NCBI GenBank assembly: GCA_902500825.1
Contig: CABVRX010000012.1
Span: forward strand, 1 to 64,000
DNA length: 64,000 nucleotides
Direction of reading: 5' to 3'
From: an uncultured Nitrospira sp.
Lineage (GTDB): Bacteria > Nitrospirota > Nitrospiria > Nitrospirales > Nitrospiraceae
Position numbers and translations under genes: made by a program. Positions 17,297 to 25,931 of this stretch are shown one piece after another. How positions within the stretch are numbered: the first letter of the stretch is position 1; each line of letters opens with the position of its first letter. The notes under the pieces were generated by a model. It was not told the DNA's origin. It made no database searches and saw only the letters and a program-made list of their open reading frames with translations.

Positions 17297-19726
17297 ATGG
17301 GTGCCACCACCTCGGCGAAGCGGAGAGAAGTCCGCCGCGCCCCATCCCCTTCTTCGCATATCCAGCGCGAAGTGATTGGCGTGATGTTGATCGCGCTGAG
17401 CTTGCTTATGCTCTTGAGCCTTCTGTCATTTGTGCCTGGGGAGGCGAAGATCGTGGCGGACGGCGCATTGGAGGCCCACCCGCCTCGAAATCTCATCGGT
17501 TCATTCGGAGCCCTCTTGGCCGGGGCGTTTTTTTATAGTATCGGCGGAGCGGCCTATCTCTTTCCCGTACTGCTGGGGCGGTTGGGGTTCCGTTGTTTCT
17601 CTCAAGTGCCGGTGAGTCTGAGGCTGCGGACGGCCGCCAGTTCGCTTGCCACCGTATTCTTCTTGAGCGCCTTTCTGCATCTTGAAACGACGGGGATTCC
17701 GACGTTGACCAACGGGATGATTTCCCGGGGGATGGCCGGCGGTGTCGTGGGCCAGACGATCGCTGAGGGGCTCCGTGCCGTCTTTGCCGGAACCGGAGCC
17801 CATATTCTGATCATCGCGGGATTCCTTGTGTCAATCTTGTTGACGATGCCCTTATCCTTAGCCGAAGCCGTGCGTCGGATGCCTGAACGTTGGGCCACTC
17901 TCCGCGAAGGAGTGTCCGCGGTGATGCCTGAGCGATCGAGTGAAGTCCGGAAGGAGGGCGGCACTCGACGGTCACGGGTGAAGCCTTCCAGGTCAAGCGG
18001 CGTCATCCTGGAAGGAGAGTCGGATGCTGAAAGAATCGAGGACGTGGAATCAATTCCAGCCTCGACCCCGCTGACTCCGATCATCCAGCCATTCTCTGTC
18101 ACAACCTCGACACTGGAAGTGCAAACGACGGAGCCGGAAGTGGTAGTTCCACCGGCTGAGCCCGTGGATTATCAGCTGCCTGATCCGGAGATGTTGTTAA
18201 GCGATCCTTCCGGACCGATGGATCGGATGTCGGATGAAGAATTACGAGCGCAGTCCGAGGTCTTGTCACGAGCATTGATGAGTTTCGGCATCGAAGGCAT
18301 CGTGACGGAAGTGAGACCAGGCCCTGTCGTGACAATGTACGAATTTGAGCCGGCGCCAGGTACGAAAGTGGCCCGTATCGTGAATCTGGCCGACGACCTT
18401 GCGTTGGCCCTCAAGGCGACGAGTCTACGAATCGTGGCGCCGCTGCCTGGGAAATCGGTGGTTGGAATCGAGGTGCCGAACCGGTCCCGAGAGACGGTGT
18501 CGCTGAAAGAAGTCGTCATGAGCGATGCCTTTCGTCGGGCAAAGTCCAGACTGACACTGGCGTTGGGCAAGGATATCTTCGGCGCCCCGGTCACGGCCGA
18601 TCTGAAGATGATGCCGCATCTCTTGGTGGCCGGTGCGACAGGCGCCGGGAAGAGTGTCAGTTTGAATACGATGTTGCTGAGCATCCTCTTTTCCGCCAAG
18701 CCCAGTGAAGTGAAGCTTCTGCTCATTGACCCGAAGATGCTCGAATTTCAATCATACGAGGGCATTCCCCATCTGTTGCGACCGGTTATTACGGAGCCCA
18801 AATCTGCCGCAAGAGGGTTGGGCTGGGTCGTCGCTGAAATGGAACGACGGTATAAGCTGCTGGCAGAAGCCGGCGTGCGGAATATCGATGCGTACAATCG
18901 AAAGGTCGCAGGTTTGCATGAGGTGTTTACTGAAAACAACCCGGCGGGTGTCGAGCACACCGAGCGTCCGATGCAGTTTCTCTCCGAAGAAGAGCGCCTC
19001 TCTGCGGGTGAAACGTCGATTGCCGAAGGCGAGCGGGGCTGCATGCAGCCGAAACCGACGCCGCCGGAATCGCTGCCCTTTATCGTGGTCATGATCGACG
19101 AGTTGGCGGATCTGATGATGGTGGCTCCCAAAGATGTGGAAGACAAGATCGCCCGACTCGCACAGATGGCACGGGCTTCCGGCATTCATCTGGTGCTGGC
19201 CACTCAGCGCCCATCCGTCGATGTGTTGACCGGATTGATCAAAGCGAATTTTCCGGCGCGAATCGCGTTTCAAGTCTCTTCGAAGACCGATTCACGAACC
19301 ATTCTTGATGCGAACGGAGCGGAGGCCCTGCTCGGCCGAGGCGATATGCTGTATCTGGCCTCCGGGACCGGCCGCCTCGCTCGTCTACATGGGTCCTTTG
19401 TGTCGGACGATGATGTCCGCTCGGTGGTGGAGTTTGTCAAACAGCAGGCGTCTCCCATCTATAATCAGGAATTGCAGTCGCTCAAGTTGGAGGAGACGGC
19501 GGAGGAAGAAGCAAAAGATGAAGTGTACGAGCAGGCCAAAGACCTGGTGTTGTCGACCGGACAGGCGTCAGCCTCGTTGATTCAGCGCCGACTGCGGGTC
19601 GGCTATCCTCGGGCGGCGCGCATGATTGAACAGATGGAATCGGAAGGTATTGTGGGGGCGGCGGGTCGTGATGGGCGTCGGGAGGTGCTTGGTCGGCGCG
19701 GCCCGGTCGGCGCGGCGGAAGCATGA
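17297..19726 (+). CDS. ftsK: DNA translocase FtsK/SpoIIIE
   Basis: FtsK pumps chromosomal DNA at the division septum. The 809-residue protein has four or so N-terminal transmembrane helices (residues 25-185), a Pro/Glu-rich linker, an ATPase domain with Walker A Gly-Ala-Thr-Gly-Ala-Gly-Lys-Ser-Val and Walker B Val-Val-Met-Ile-Asp-Glu-Leu, and a C-terminal gamma winged-helix domain (about 740-800) for KOPS recognition. An insertion of about 50 residues sits between the two Walker motifs. The start at ATG 17297 gives a basic N-terminal tail. It overlaps lolA by 4 bp. Confidence 0.95.
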   Translation: MGATTSAKRREVRRAPSPSSHIQREVIGVMLIALSLLMLLSLLSFVPGEAKIVADGALEAHPPRNLIGSFGALLAGAFFYSIGGAAYLFPVLLGRLGFRCFSQVPVSLRLRTAASSLATVFFLSAFLHLETTGIPTLTNGMISRGMAGGVVGQTIAEGLRAVFAGTGAHILIIAGFLVSILLTMPLSLAEAVRRMPERWATLREGVSAVMPERSSEVRKEGGTRRSRVKPSRSSGVILEGESDAERIEDVESIPASTPLTPIIQPFSVTTSTLEVQTTEPEVVVPPAEPVDYQLPDPEMLLSDPSGPMDRMSDEELRAQSEVLSRALMSFGIEGIVTEVRPGPVVTMYEFEPAPGTKVARIVNLADDLALALKATSLRIVAPLPGKSVVGIEVPNRSRETVSLKEVVMSDAFRRAKSRLTLALGKDIFGAPVTADLKMMPHLLVAGATGAGKSVSLNTMLLSILFSAKPSEVKLLLIDPKMLEFQSYEGIPHLLRPVITEPKSAARGLGWVVAEMERRYKLLAEAGVRNIDAYNRKVAGLHEVFTENNPAGVEHTERPMQFLSEEERLSAGETSIAEGERGCMQPKPTPPESLPFIVVMIDELADLMMVAPKDVEDKIARLAQMARASGIHLVLATQRPSVDVLTGLIKANFPARIAFQVSSKTDSRTILDANGAEALLGRGDMLYLASGTGRLARLHGSFVSDDDVRSVVEFVKQQASPIYNQELQSLKLEETAEEEAKDEVYEQAKDLVLSTGQASASLIQRRLRVGYPRAARMIEQMESEGIVGAAGRDGRREVLGRRGPVGAAEA

Positions 19727-20430
19727 TGCATTGGTGGCTTACAGCTGCAGTGAGTGTCCTGTTCGTCTTGCCGGCCTGGGCGGCGGACGGGTCGACCAGT
19801 GAAAAGGCGTTTCGGGAAGTTCGTGAAGTCGTCAAACAGTTGCAAGCACGATACGAGAAAACGAATGATCTGCAGGCTGACTTTTCTCAGAAAACCACGA
19901 TTGAAGGGTTTGAGCGGCCTGTGACCTCTGCCGGTAAGGTGTATATCAAAAAGCCCGGCCGTTTACGGTGGGACTATTTGGATCCGGCGACTGAGCAAAT
20001 CTATGTGAACCAGGACGATGTGAAGGTGTACGTCCCGGAACATAAGCAGGTCCTGCTCGGGAAACTGACACATATGGCTGCCTCTAAAGCACCGTTGGAA
20101 CTGTTGCAGGGAGCAGCCAAATTGGATGAGTCGTTTGAGATTGAACCCACCCCTGGAAAAATTCGGGGAATCGGTGGAACGCCGCTTATCACGCTGATTC
20201 CCAAAGCCAAGGAGCAGGAATCCACCCAGAATCTTCAAAAAATAGTCGTCGAAGTCTTCCCGAAGACCTATTTTATCCGCACGGTGTCACTCCATGAGAT
20301 CAGCGGCAACGTCGCCGTCTTTGAATTTTCGAACTTGCAACCGAACCTGGGATTAGGTAATGAGGTGTTTGACTTTAAAACACCGCCGGACACCGAAGTG
20401 GTGAGGGCACCGGTCTTGAACGGACCCTAG
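19723..20430 (+). CDS. lolA: Outer-membrane lipoprotein carrier protein LolA
   Basis: LolA ferries lipoproteins across the periplasm from the LolCDE complex. A signal peptide (about 20 residues, ending Ala-Trp-Ala-Ala) precedes the LolA pattern: Ala-Asp-Phe-Ser-Gln-Lys-Thr, Gly-Lys-Val-Tyr-Ile-Lys-Lys-Pro-Gly-Arg-Leu-Arg-Trp-Asp-Tyr and a later Asn-Val-Ala-Val-Phe-Glu-Phe. Length 235 aa. The ATG lies inside the end of ftsK, so the two are translationally coupled; this pairing is common in many bacteria. Confidence 0.93.
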   Translation: MMHWWLTAAVSVLFVLPAWAADGSTSEKAFREVREVVKQLQARYEKTNDLQADFSQKTTIEGFERPVTSAGKVYIKKPGRLRWDYLDPATEQIYVNQDDVKVYVPEHKQVLLGKLTHMAASKAPLELLQGAAKLDESFEIEPTPGKIRGIGGTPLITLIPKAKEQESTQNLQKIVVEVFPKTYFIRTVSLHEISGNVAVFEFSNLQPNLGLGNEVFDFKTPPDTEVVRAPVLNGP

Positions 20431-20550
20431 GCGCATGGTGGCCGTGTCACACGTGAATGATCAAGCGCCGGACGGAAAAGAGAGAATGCCTCACGGCGGA
20501 TGACCGACGAATGAGGGTTGACGCGTGGTGTGCGGGGAGTGAACTGAGAC

Positions 20551-21309
20551 ATGACAGCGGAAACGAGTACCGTAGTCGAGACCGTTGATCAAGCGGTGGC
20601 GAGACTGGATTTCGACCGACTTCACCAGGAATATTGGGAGCAAAATGAGTTCCTGGTGATCAAGCAATTCTTGCCGCGAGCCTTTGTCGAGGACGTGTTC
20701 GTTCCTCAGGCCCAGGGTGTGAAAACGGATCTCAATCGAAATTACATTCCCGGCCATAAGAAAGGCGGGAGTGTCAGCTATTATACCGTGCAAGAAAAAG
20801 CTCCCCGTTTTCTGGACCTGTACCGTTCAGAATCATTCCGGCAATTCTTGAACCGTCTCGTTCACGCAAAGGTGATGTACTGTCCGGACAACGACCCTCA
20901 TTCCTGTGCCTTGTACTACTATACAGAACCAGGTGATCACATCGGATTTCACTACGATACGTCATACTATAAGGGCGCTCGGTACACGATTTTGATGGGG
21001 CTTGTTGATCGATCCACTCACTGCAAGTTGGTCTGCGAGCTTTTCAAAGACCACCCCACCAAGCCGCCGCGCCATCTTGAGCTGGTCACCGAACCGGGAG
21101 ACATGGTGATGTTCAACGGGGACAAGCTCTGGCATGCGGTCACGCCGCTCGGAGAGGGTGAAGAGCGGATCGCACTCACGATGGAGTACGTCACCAATCC
21201 GGAGATGGGCACGGTCAAGCGGCTCTATTCCAACCTGAAAGATTCCTTCGGCTATTTCGGGTTCACCACGGTCTTCAAGCGTGCCCTGGGGTTGAACCGG
21301 TCCAAGTGA
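20551..21309 (+). CDS. 2-oxoglutarate/Fe(II) oxygenase-like protein
   Basis: The 252-residue protein shows the double-stranded beta-helix iron site: His-Tyr-Asp (HxD) near residue 133 after Gly-Asp-His-Ile-Gly-Phe, a distal His in Lys-Leu-Trp-His-Ala-Val-Thr-Pro, and a following Arg in Arg-Ile-Ala-Leu-Thr that would bind the 2-oxoglutarate carboxylate. There is no signal peptide, so it is cytoplasmic. The substrate is unknown; a hydroxylase acting on a small molecule or lipid is plausible. It stands alone downstream of lolA with its own GGAGTG ribosome binding site. Confidence 0.75.
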   Translation: MTAETSTVVETVDQAVARLDFDRLHQEYWEQNEFLVIKQFLPRAFVEDVFVPQAQGVKTDLNRNYIPGHKKGGSVSYYTVQEKAPRFLDLYRSESFRQFLNRLVHAKVMYCPDNDPHSCALYYYTEPGDHIGFHYDTSYYKGARYTILMGLVDRSTHCKLVCELFKDHPTKPPRHLELVTEPGDMVMFNGDKLWHAVTPLGEGEERIALTMEYVTNPEMGTVKRLYSNLKDSFGYFGFTTVFKRALGLNRSK

Positions 21310-21512
21310 TGAAATGCGCCGCTGGGCTTGCTCCCCGTTCTTGATTCAATTTACCGCCGCGACAACTATGTGCCGATAGCACGGTGAAGTATCCCGCATA
21401 GCTTTTCTTGCTTCCACGGTTTGGTCAAGCGAGCGTATGTGTGCAGAGGCTCCTGGTCTCTTTCGAAGCCGTTAAGAAAATTACCGGAGGTGAGAATGAG
21501 GTGTGCGCGGTA

Positions 21513-22022
21513 CTATTGATGCAGATGCTTCATGGCCGCGGCGCAGAGGATGATGAAAAAACCCATCCAGAGAGCGGCACGCTGGAAGGGAATGGCTTCA
21601 TAGGGCTCTCCCTCATCGGTCTCATCGTCTGACTTGAAAATGACCGTATAGAGGAACAGTGTGAGGAGGCCCAGCACGAGAAGCAGCTTAATCATGAAGA
21701 CCATGAGGTACTTGGAGTGGTGCTGAACACCGGCGCCCGTCTGAGAGGTCAGAACCTGATTGACGTAGTGGAGGTTCACGCCGCCGGTGAAGAGGAGCAC
21801 GACCAACAACATGCCAGCGACTTTCTTATAATACCGATAAAAAATGTCGGTGATGGGTTTGATCTGATCCTTTGGAACGGCTTTCTGTAGACCGGGGGTT
21901 ACCGCCATGACGAGAAACGCCAAGCCGCCGATCCAAATGATCGCCGAGAGCAGGTGAAACCAATGGTTGACGATAGGAATGAGGATGTTGAGATCGGTCG
22001 TAATGCTTTGAAGGGTGTCCAT
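21513..22022 (-). CDS. CopD-like integral membrane protein
   Basis: A 169-residue protein with four transmembrane helices and a CopD-domain look: His-Trp-Phe-His-Leu-Leu-Ser-Ala-Ile-Ile-Trp-Ile-Gly-Gly near the N-terminus and a histidine pair at the C-terminus (His-Leu-His). Such proteins are implicated in copper or haem handling. Here it is downstream of the radical SAM gene in the same direction, which fits a metal or haem context. The start at ATG 22022 lacks a clear ribosome binding site. Confidence 0.7.
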   Translation of the reverse strand: MDTLQSITTDLNILIPIVNHWFHLLSAIIWIGGLAFLVMAVTPGLQKAVPKDQIKPITDIFYRYYKKVAGMLLVVLLFTGGVNLHYVNQVLTSQTGAGVQHHSKYLMVFMIKLLLVLGLLTLFLYTVIFKSDDETDEGEPYEAIPFQRAALWMGFFIILCAAAMKHLHQ

Positions 22023-22046
22023 CTGAGAGCCGATAATGAGTGAGCA

Positions 22047-22119
22047 GTAAGGGGTGAGGGGTGTTGAAAGTGGGGCCCCTCAATATTCACCCCTGACGCC
22101 TTACCCCTTACCCCTTACG
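22047..22119. repeat. Nested inverted and direct GTAAGGGGT repeats
   Basis: A left arm GTAAGGGGTGAGGGGTG (22047-22063) faces a right arm containing CACCCCT and three tandem TTACCCC-type units (22089-22119), around a GGGGCCCC palindrome at 22072-22079. The right arm overlaps the end of the radical SAM gene and encodes its last residues. It may act as a transcription terminator or attenuator between the two genes, or be a mobile intergenic repeat. Confidence 0.5.
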
Positions 22120-23498
22120 TCAAAGTTGAAGACCGGCGCGTCATTGCCGAATCGCTTCTTGCGCAGTTCTTCCATGAGTTCAACGGTGATCAGCGGCACA
22201 TTATTTTCACGGGCGTGCTTCTCCACACCTTTCTTCACCATGGCGCGGAGGAAATAGGGGATCCGGCTTAACCTCAGCGCAGATGCGTCATCCCATGTGA
22301 CGTCAGTTTCTTCCGAGACATTGAACGCCACTTTGACTTTCTCGCCACCCTTCGGGGTGTAGAGGCACCACTGATCTTCGTCCAGCCAGTCGCCGTGATC
22401 AACGTAGGGGCGGGCGCGGCAGCCTCCGCAGATGTCGCTATATTCACAGTCGCCGCACTTTCCCTTGAGCTGAGGATAGCGGAATGAATTGAAAACATCT
22501 GATCGTTCCCAGAGATCGACGAAGCTCTGTTGGCGAAGATTGCCCGCCGACAGCGGCATATAGGGACAAGGAGTCAACTCGCCGTTCGGCGTCACCCGGG
22601 CATAGTTGGTGCCTGCGAGGCACCCTCCTCCCATGTATCCGGTGGCTTTGGTGATCGGAGAGTTGGGATCTTTCTCATAAGCCAACCGTTTGAAGTGCGG
22701 AGCGCAGCGGGCTCTGACCAGCATGCCTTTGTAATTATCCTGGCATTCAACGAGGTATCCCAGCACCTCTTCATACTGAGCGGGAGTGATATCGGTCAGC
22801 TCTTCGCCCCGTCCCGTACAGACCATAAAGAACACGTTCAATACGCGGGCGCCGAGTCGATGCGCCCACTCAACGACCTCAGGCAGCTCCGTATAATTCA
22901 TCGGTTGAGCGCTGAAATGTACTTGAAATTGGAGGCCGTTTCGCTTGCTGGCTTCTATGCCGGCGACCGCCGCTTCCCATGCCCCCGGTACCCCGCGAAA
23001 AGCGTCGTGCTTGGCGGCCTGCAAAGAGTCAATACTGATGCCCACGCCCATCACACCGATCTCCACAAGGGTCTTGGCCAGTTGATCATCAATCAGCATC
23101 CCGTTTGTCCCGAAGACGACCATAAAGCCGAGTTTGACCGCGTAACGGGCGATGTCGAGGATGTCAGGTCGTACGAACGGTTCGCCGCCCGTGATGACAA
23201 GCAGACAACCCTTATTCACCTCCGCGATCTGATCGATGAGCCGATAGCATTCTTCGGTGCTCAGTTCATCGTCCCCACCGGCTGCTTTAGTCGTCGCATC
23301 AAGATAACAATGATCGCATTTGAGGTTACAACGTTTGGTCAGGTTCAGCGCAACGAGGTAGGGTTTGAAGTCATCGACCGTCCGACCGTCGAACGGTCCG
23401 TCCCCCTTTGGAGCGGGTGTGATGAACTGGGAAATCTGTTGCTGCAAAGAGCTCAGAATACCGGAAGGGCCGTTGAAGATGGGAAGAGATTTACCCAT
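22101..23498 (-). CDS. Radical SAM/SPASM protein with C-terminal PCP_red-like domain
   Basis: The N-terminal half is a radical SAM barrel with the cluster motif Cys-Asn-Leu-Lys-Cys-Asp-His-Cys (C57, C61, C64), a Gly-Gly-Glu-Pro-Phe loop and a Ser-Ile-Asp-Ser strand. A SPASM-like region follows with Cys-Gly-Asp-Cys and Cys-Gly-Gly-Cys pairs that would hold auxiliary [4Fe-4S] clusters. The layout resembles haem d1/haem biosynthesis enzymes of the NirJ/AhbC/AhbD type. Residues about 402-450 form a PCP_red-like domain: Trp-Asp-Asp-Ala...Ile-Pro-Tyr-Phe...Ala-Arg-Glu-Asn...Ile-Thr-Val-Glu. The same domain occurs three times in the next gene upstream, implying a joint function. Confidence 0.85.
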   Translation of the reverse strand: MGKSLPIFNGPSGILSSLQQQISQFITPAPKGDGPFDGRTVDDFKPYLVALNLTKRCNLKCDHCYLDATTKAAGGDDELSTEECYRLIDQIAEVNKGCLLVITGGEPFVRPDILDIARYAVKLGFMVVFGTNGMLIDDQLAKTLVEIGVMGVGISIDSLQAAKHDAFRGVPGAWEAAVAGIEASKRNGLQFQVHFSAQPMNYTELPEVVEWAHRLGARVLNVFFMVCTGRGEELTDITPAQYEEVLGYLVECQDNYKGMLVRARCAPHFKRLAYEKDPNSPITKATGYMGGGCLAGTNYARVTPNGELTPCPYMPLSAGNLRQQSFVDLWERSDVFNSFRYPQLKGKCGDCEYSDICGGCRARPYVDHGDWLDEDQWCLYTPKGGEKVKVAFNVSEETDVTWDDASALRLSRIPYFLRAMVKKGVEKHARENNVPLITVELMEELRKKRFGNDAPVFNFDVRGKG

Positions 23499-23582
23499 GA
23501 CGTGTTGTGTTGGGGTGCTGAGACTGATAACTCGTTAGAGGAAAGGGTTGGGGTTCAGCACCAAAAGCTCAGTATGCGAAAC

Positions 23583-25649
23583 CTATCCGCGTCCCTTTCC
23601 CGTGAGGTCGGCGATCATGTCCTTGAGGTTGCCGGTTTTCATCGCTTCCGCCATGTATCCCTTCGCCTGTTCAATGCCTTCATTCGCGACTTCGAGCGTG
23701 ATCATGGTCGCTCCGACTTTTTCAGCGTGCTTGAGAATGAGCGCTCTGGTGCAATCGCGCATGAAGCCTTCCGGAGCCCGATCCAATCTGGCTTGTGCCT
23801 CGTCCGTCCAGGTATAGGGTGATGGGGCTTCCACATGACCGTTCGAACCATTCCCATTTTCCACTGCAAGCGCGGCTTCCGCTACCGGCGATGTGCCGGT
23901 ACCCTTGTTGGAGAAAATGGGGGTATAGTCCTCGGCGGCGGCTTCCTTGATCATCGGCGCCGCATATTCGAGCGTGATGGTGGTCATTCCCAACTTCCGC
24001 GCGCTCTTTTCAATTCTGGCCTTCGCACGCCTGCGCTGAAAACCGGCCGGCACGGCGCGGATTGCTTCTTTCGCATCCTTGGTCCATTGCATCGGTACGT
24101 CGTCATAGGCGACGTCCGTTTCCAGCTCGCCTTCAGATGCCGCGGCAACTTCAAAAATCTTCTTATCGACCTGTTTGAATTTCGTCCCATCCGCGCTGCA
24201 CACCGGACATTTGACGGGGGCGTCACCCTTCCCGATGTAACCGCAGCCATCACACACGAAATAGGTTTGCCCCATCCGGTCCAGGTAGGCCTGGGTGGAC
24301 GCGTTGATCTCCTTCGGCTTCTCTTCAACGATCTGGGTCATGATTCCGCTCAACGTGGGACCCATGAGATCTTTCGTCACGGCCTCGTCGGCCTGCATCT
24401 TGTCACGATCGATACCGGCCGCATCCAAGCTTCCGCCGAGTGCCCTCATCGCATCCATGGCGCCTTTGGGTAGAATGTGTCCTACAGCGGCGTCTACAAC
24501 GGTGTTACTGATGATCGTGTGGCCCTTTTCGATGGCATAGCGGTGAATGGCAGTCTTGGCTACGCCTCGCGCAAAGACCGGGATTTTTTCCATCCGCCGC
24601 AACGCTTCTTCCGTCCACGCAATTGTGTACTCGGCTTGCGTGTCGATCGGAGGAACGTATTTGCGGTTGGAAATCAGCACATTACAGGGCGCACTTCGGA
24701 GCAGGTTTTCGGTGTTGCTGCCGACGTCCATGTCATCGTCGCTGTGGACGCCGATGCGCCCGACGATGAGCAAGGCCGGGACGTCTTTACGGACGTACTG
24801 AATGATTTTTTCGAATGCTTTGCCGTCCAGCAACGTCGTTTTCACATCCGTTTGCTCGGCTTGGGCAATTTCACGGGAAATATCCAGATGGGATTGGTAG
24901 ATCTTGGCCAAGCCGCTGTCGATAATTTCTTCGTGCAGCTTTTCCTGTTCCTTGAAACGAAAGACTTTACCGGCTTCTTCGTTGAGGACGCCGGAAATGC
25001 TGTGGAATGCCGCGTAGTGAAAATAGGGATCAAATGCCGAAATCGCTTCCACCGGCATATTGAATGCCTTGCCGAGCGCCAAGCCGGTCATCAGCCCGCC
25101 GAACGAGTAGGGGCTGCCGTCGATGGCAACGACGATCTTCCCGCCGGTTATCGGCTGAACGTTCTTGATAATCAGCATGTCGGAGTTGCGGACTCGGCGG
25201 ACCACGCGCTCTGTATTGCTGCCGATGACGCTGTCCTTGACCGCCCCGACCCCCAAGGCTCCCATGATGACGAGGTCATACCCGTTGGTGTTGATGTCCT
25301 CGGCCAGTACCTTCCAATTTCGTCCTTCGAGCGATCGCCGTTCGACCGGAAGATTGGCCTCGTTACATTTCTTGTCGACGTAGTCGAGGTAAGAATCGGT
25401 GATGATTTGGAGACCGCGGGTGATCAGCGAATCATGGATCTGGCGCTGCCGGTCGAGCTCCTTTTCATCGTGGTATTCCTCCGGCAACCCGGCTTCCATC
25501 TGCTTGAAGCGCTTGTCATGCATTTTCGCGGCATAGACATGGCTTCCCACAATTTTTGAGCCGAAGGTTTTGGCCAAGTGGACGCCGACATCCACCGCTG
25601 TATTAGAATGGTCGGAGTTATCGACCGGAACATAGATTGTCTTATACAT
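23583..25649 (-). CDS. Tandem universal stress protein fused to PCP_red-like and rubredoxin-like domains
   Basis: 688 residues. Two universal stress (UspA) domains at about 1-163 and 168-330 have the Gly-x2-Gly-x8-9-Gly-Ser-Asn-Thr type nucleotide loops. Then come a first PCP_red-like domain (344-392), a rubredoxin-like zinc/iron knuckle (C466, C469, C481, C484), and two more PCP_red-like domains (520-570 and 612-662), each opening with Trp-Thr and closing on Ile-Thr-Leu-Glu or a similar strand. No membrane segment or signal is seen, so it is cytoplasmic. PCP_red domains are named from a subunit linked to protochlorophyllide reductase. The combination suggests a redox- or tetrapyrrole-linked stress function; this is inference. 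Confidence 0.8.
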   Translation of the reverse strand: MYKTIYVPVDNSDHSNTAVDVGVHLAKTFGSKIVGSHVYAAKMHDKRFKQMEAGLPEEYHDEKELDRQRQIHDSLITRGLQIITDSYLDYVDKKCNEANLPVERRSLEGRNWKVLAEDINTNGYDLVIMGALGVGAVKDSVIGSNTERVVRRVRNSDMLIIKNVQPITGGKIVVAIDGSPYSFGGLMTGLALGKAFNMPVEAISAFDPYFHYAAFHSISGVLNEEAGKVFRFKEQEKLHEEIIDSGLAKIYQSHLDISREIAQAEQTDVKTTLLDGKAFEKIIQYVRKDVPALLIVGRIGVHSDDDMDVGSNTENLLRSAPCNVLISNRKYVPPIDTQAEYTIAWTEEALRRMEKIPVFARGVAKTAIHRYAIEKGHTIISNTVVDAAVGHILPKGAMDAMRALGGSLDAAGIDRDKMQADEAVTKDLMGPTLSGIMTQIVEEKPKEINASTQAYLDRMGQTYFVCDGCGYIGKGDAPVKCPVCSADGTKFKQVDKKIFEVAAASEGELETDVAYDDVPMQWTKDAKEAIRAVPAGFQRRRAKARIEKSARKLGMTTITLEYAAPMIKEAAAEDYTPIFSNKGTGTSPVAEAALAVENGNGSNGHVEAPSPYTWTDEAQARLDRAPEGFMRDCTRALILKHAEKVGATMITLEVANEGIEQAKGYMAEAMKTGNLKDMIADLTGKGRG

Positions 25650-25931
25650 TGAGGCGCCTCCTTAAGGCGCGAGTTAGGTAGAGGAAAGGGACTAGAATCA
25701 TCTGAAAAACCAAATGGTTGACGACTTCCAAGTCCCTCTAAAGAAAAAAGATGATAGCACCTGCCTAAATCGGAATGCAAGGTGTTGCACGAGCAGGAGC
25801 CATCGAGAAAATTACCCGGCTGAAGTTCTTGGCGCAGGTGCCTGCGAAGGGGATGCAACCGGCCGGCGCGAACGAAGGATTTCTTCGAGCGAGAGGAGCG
25901 CATCCCGAGTAAGCTCTCATGACGAGATCGA

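Noticed and set aside
22530-23822. A 430-codon open frame on the plus strand
   Set aside because: It lies opposite the radical SAM gene and the end of the universal stress protein gene, whose domains are clear; its composition is that of a shadow frame.
24477-25559. A 360-codon open frame on the plus strand
   Set aside because: Antisense to the universal stress protein gene, which has recognisable domains on the other strand.
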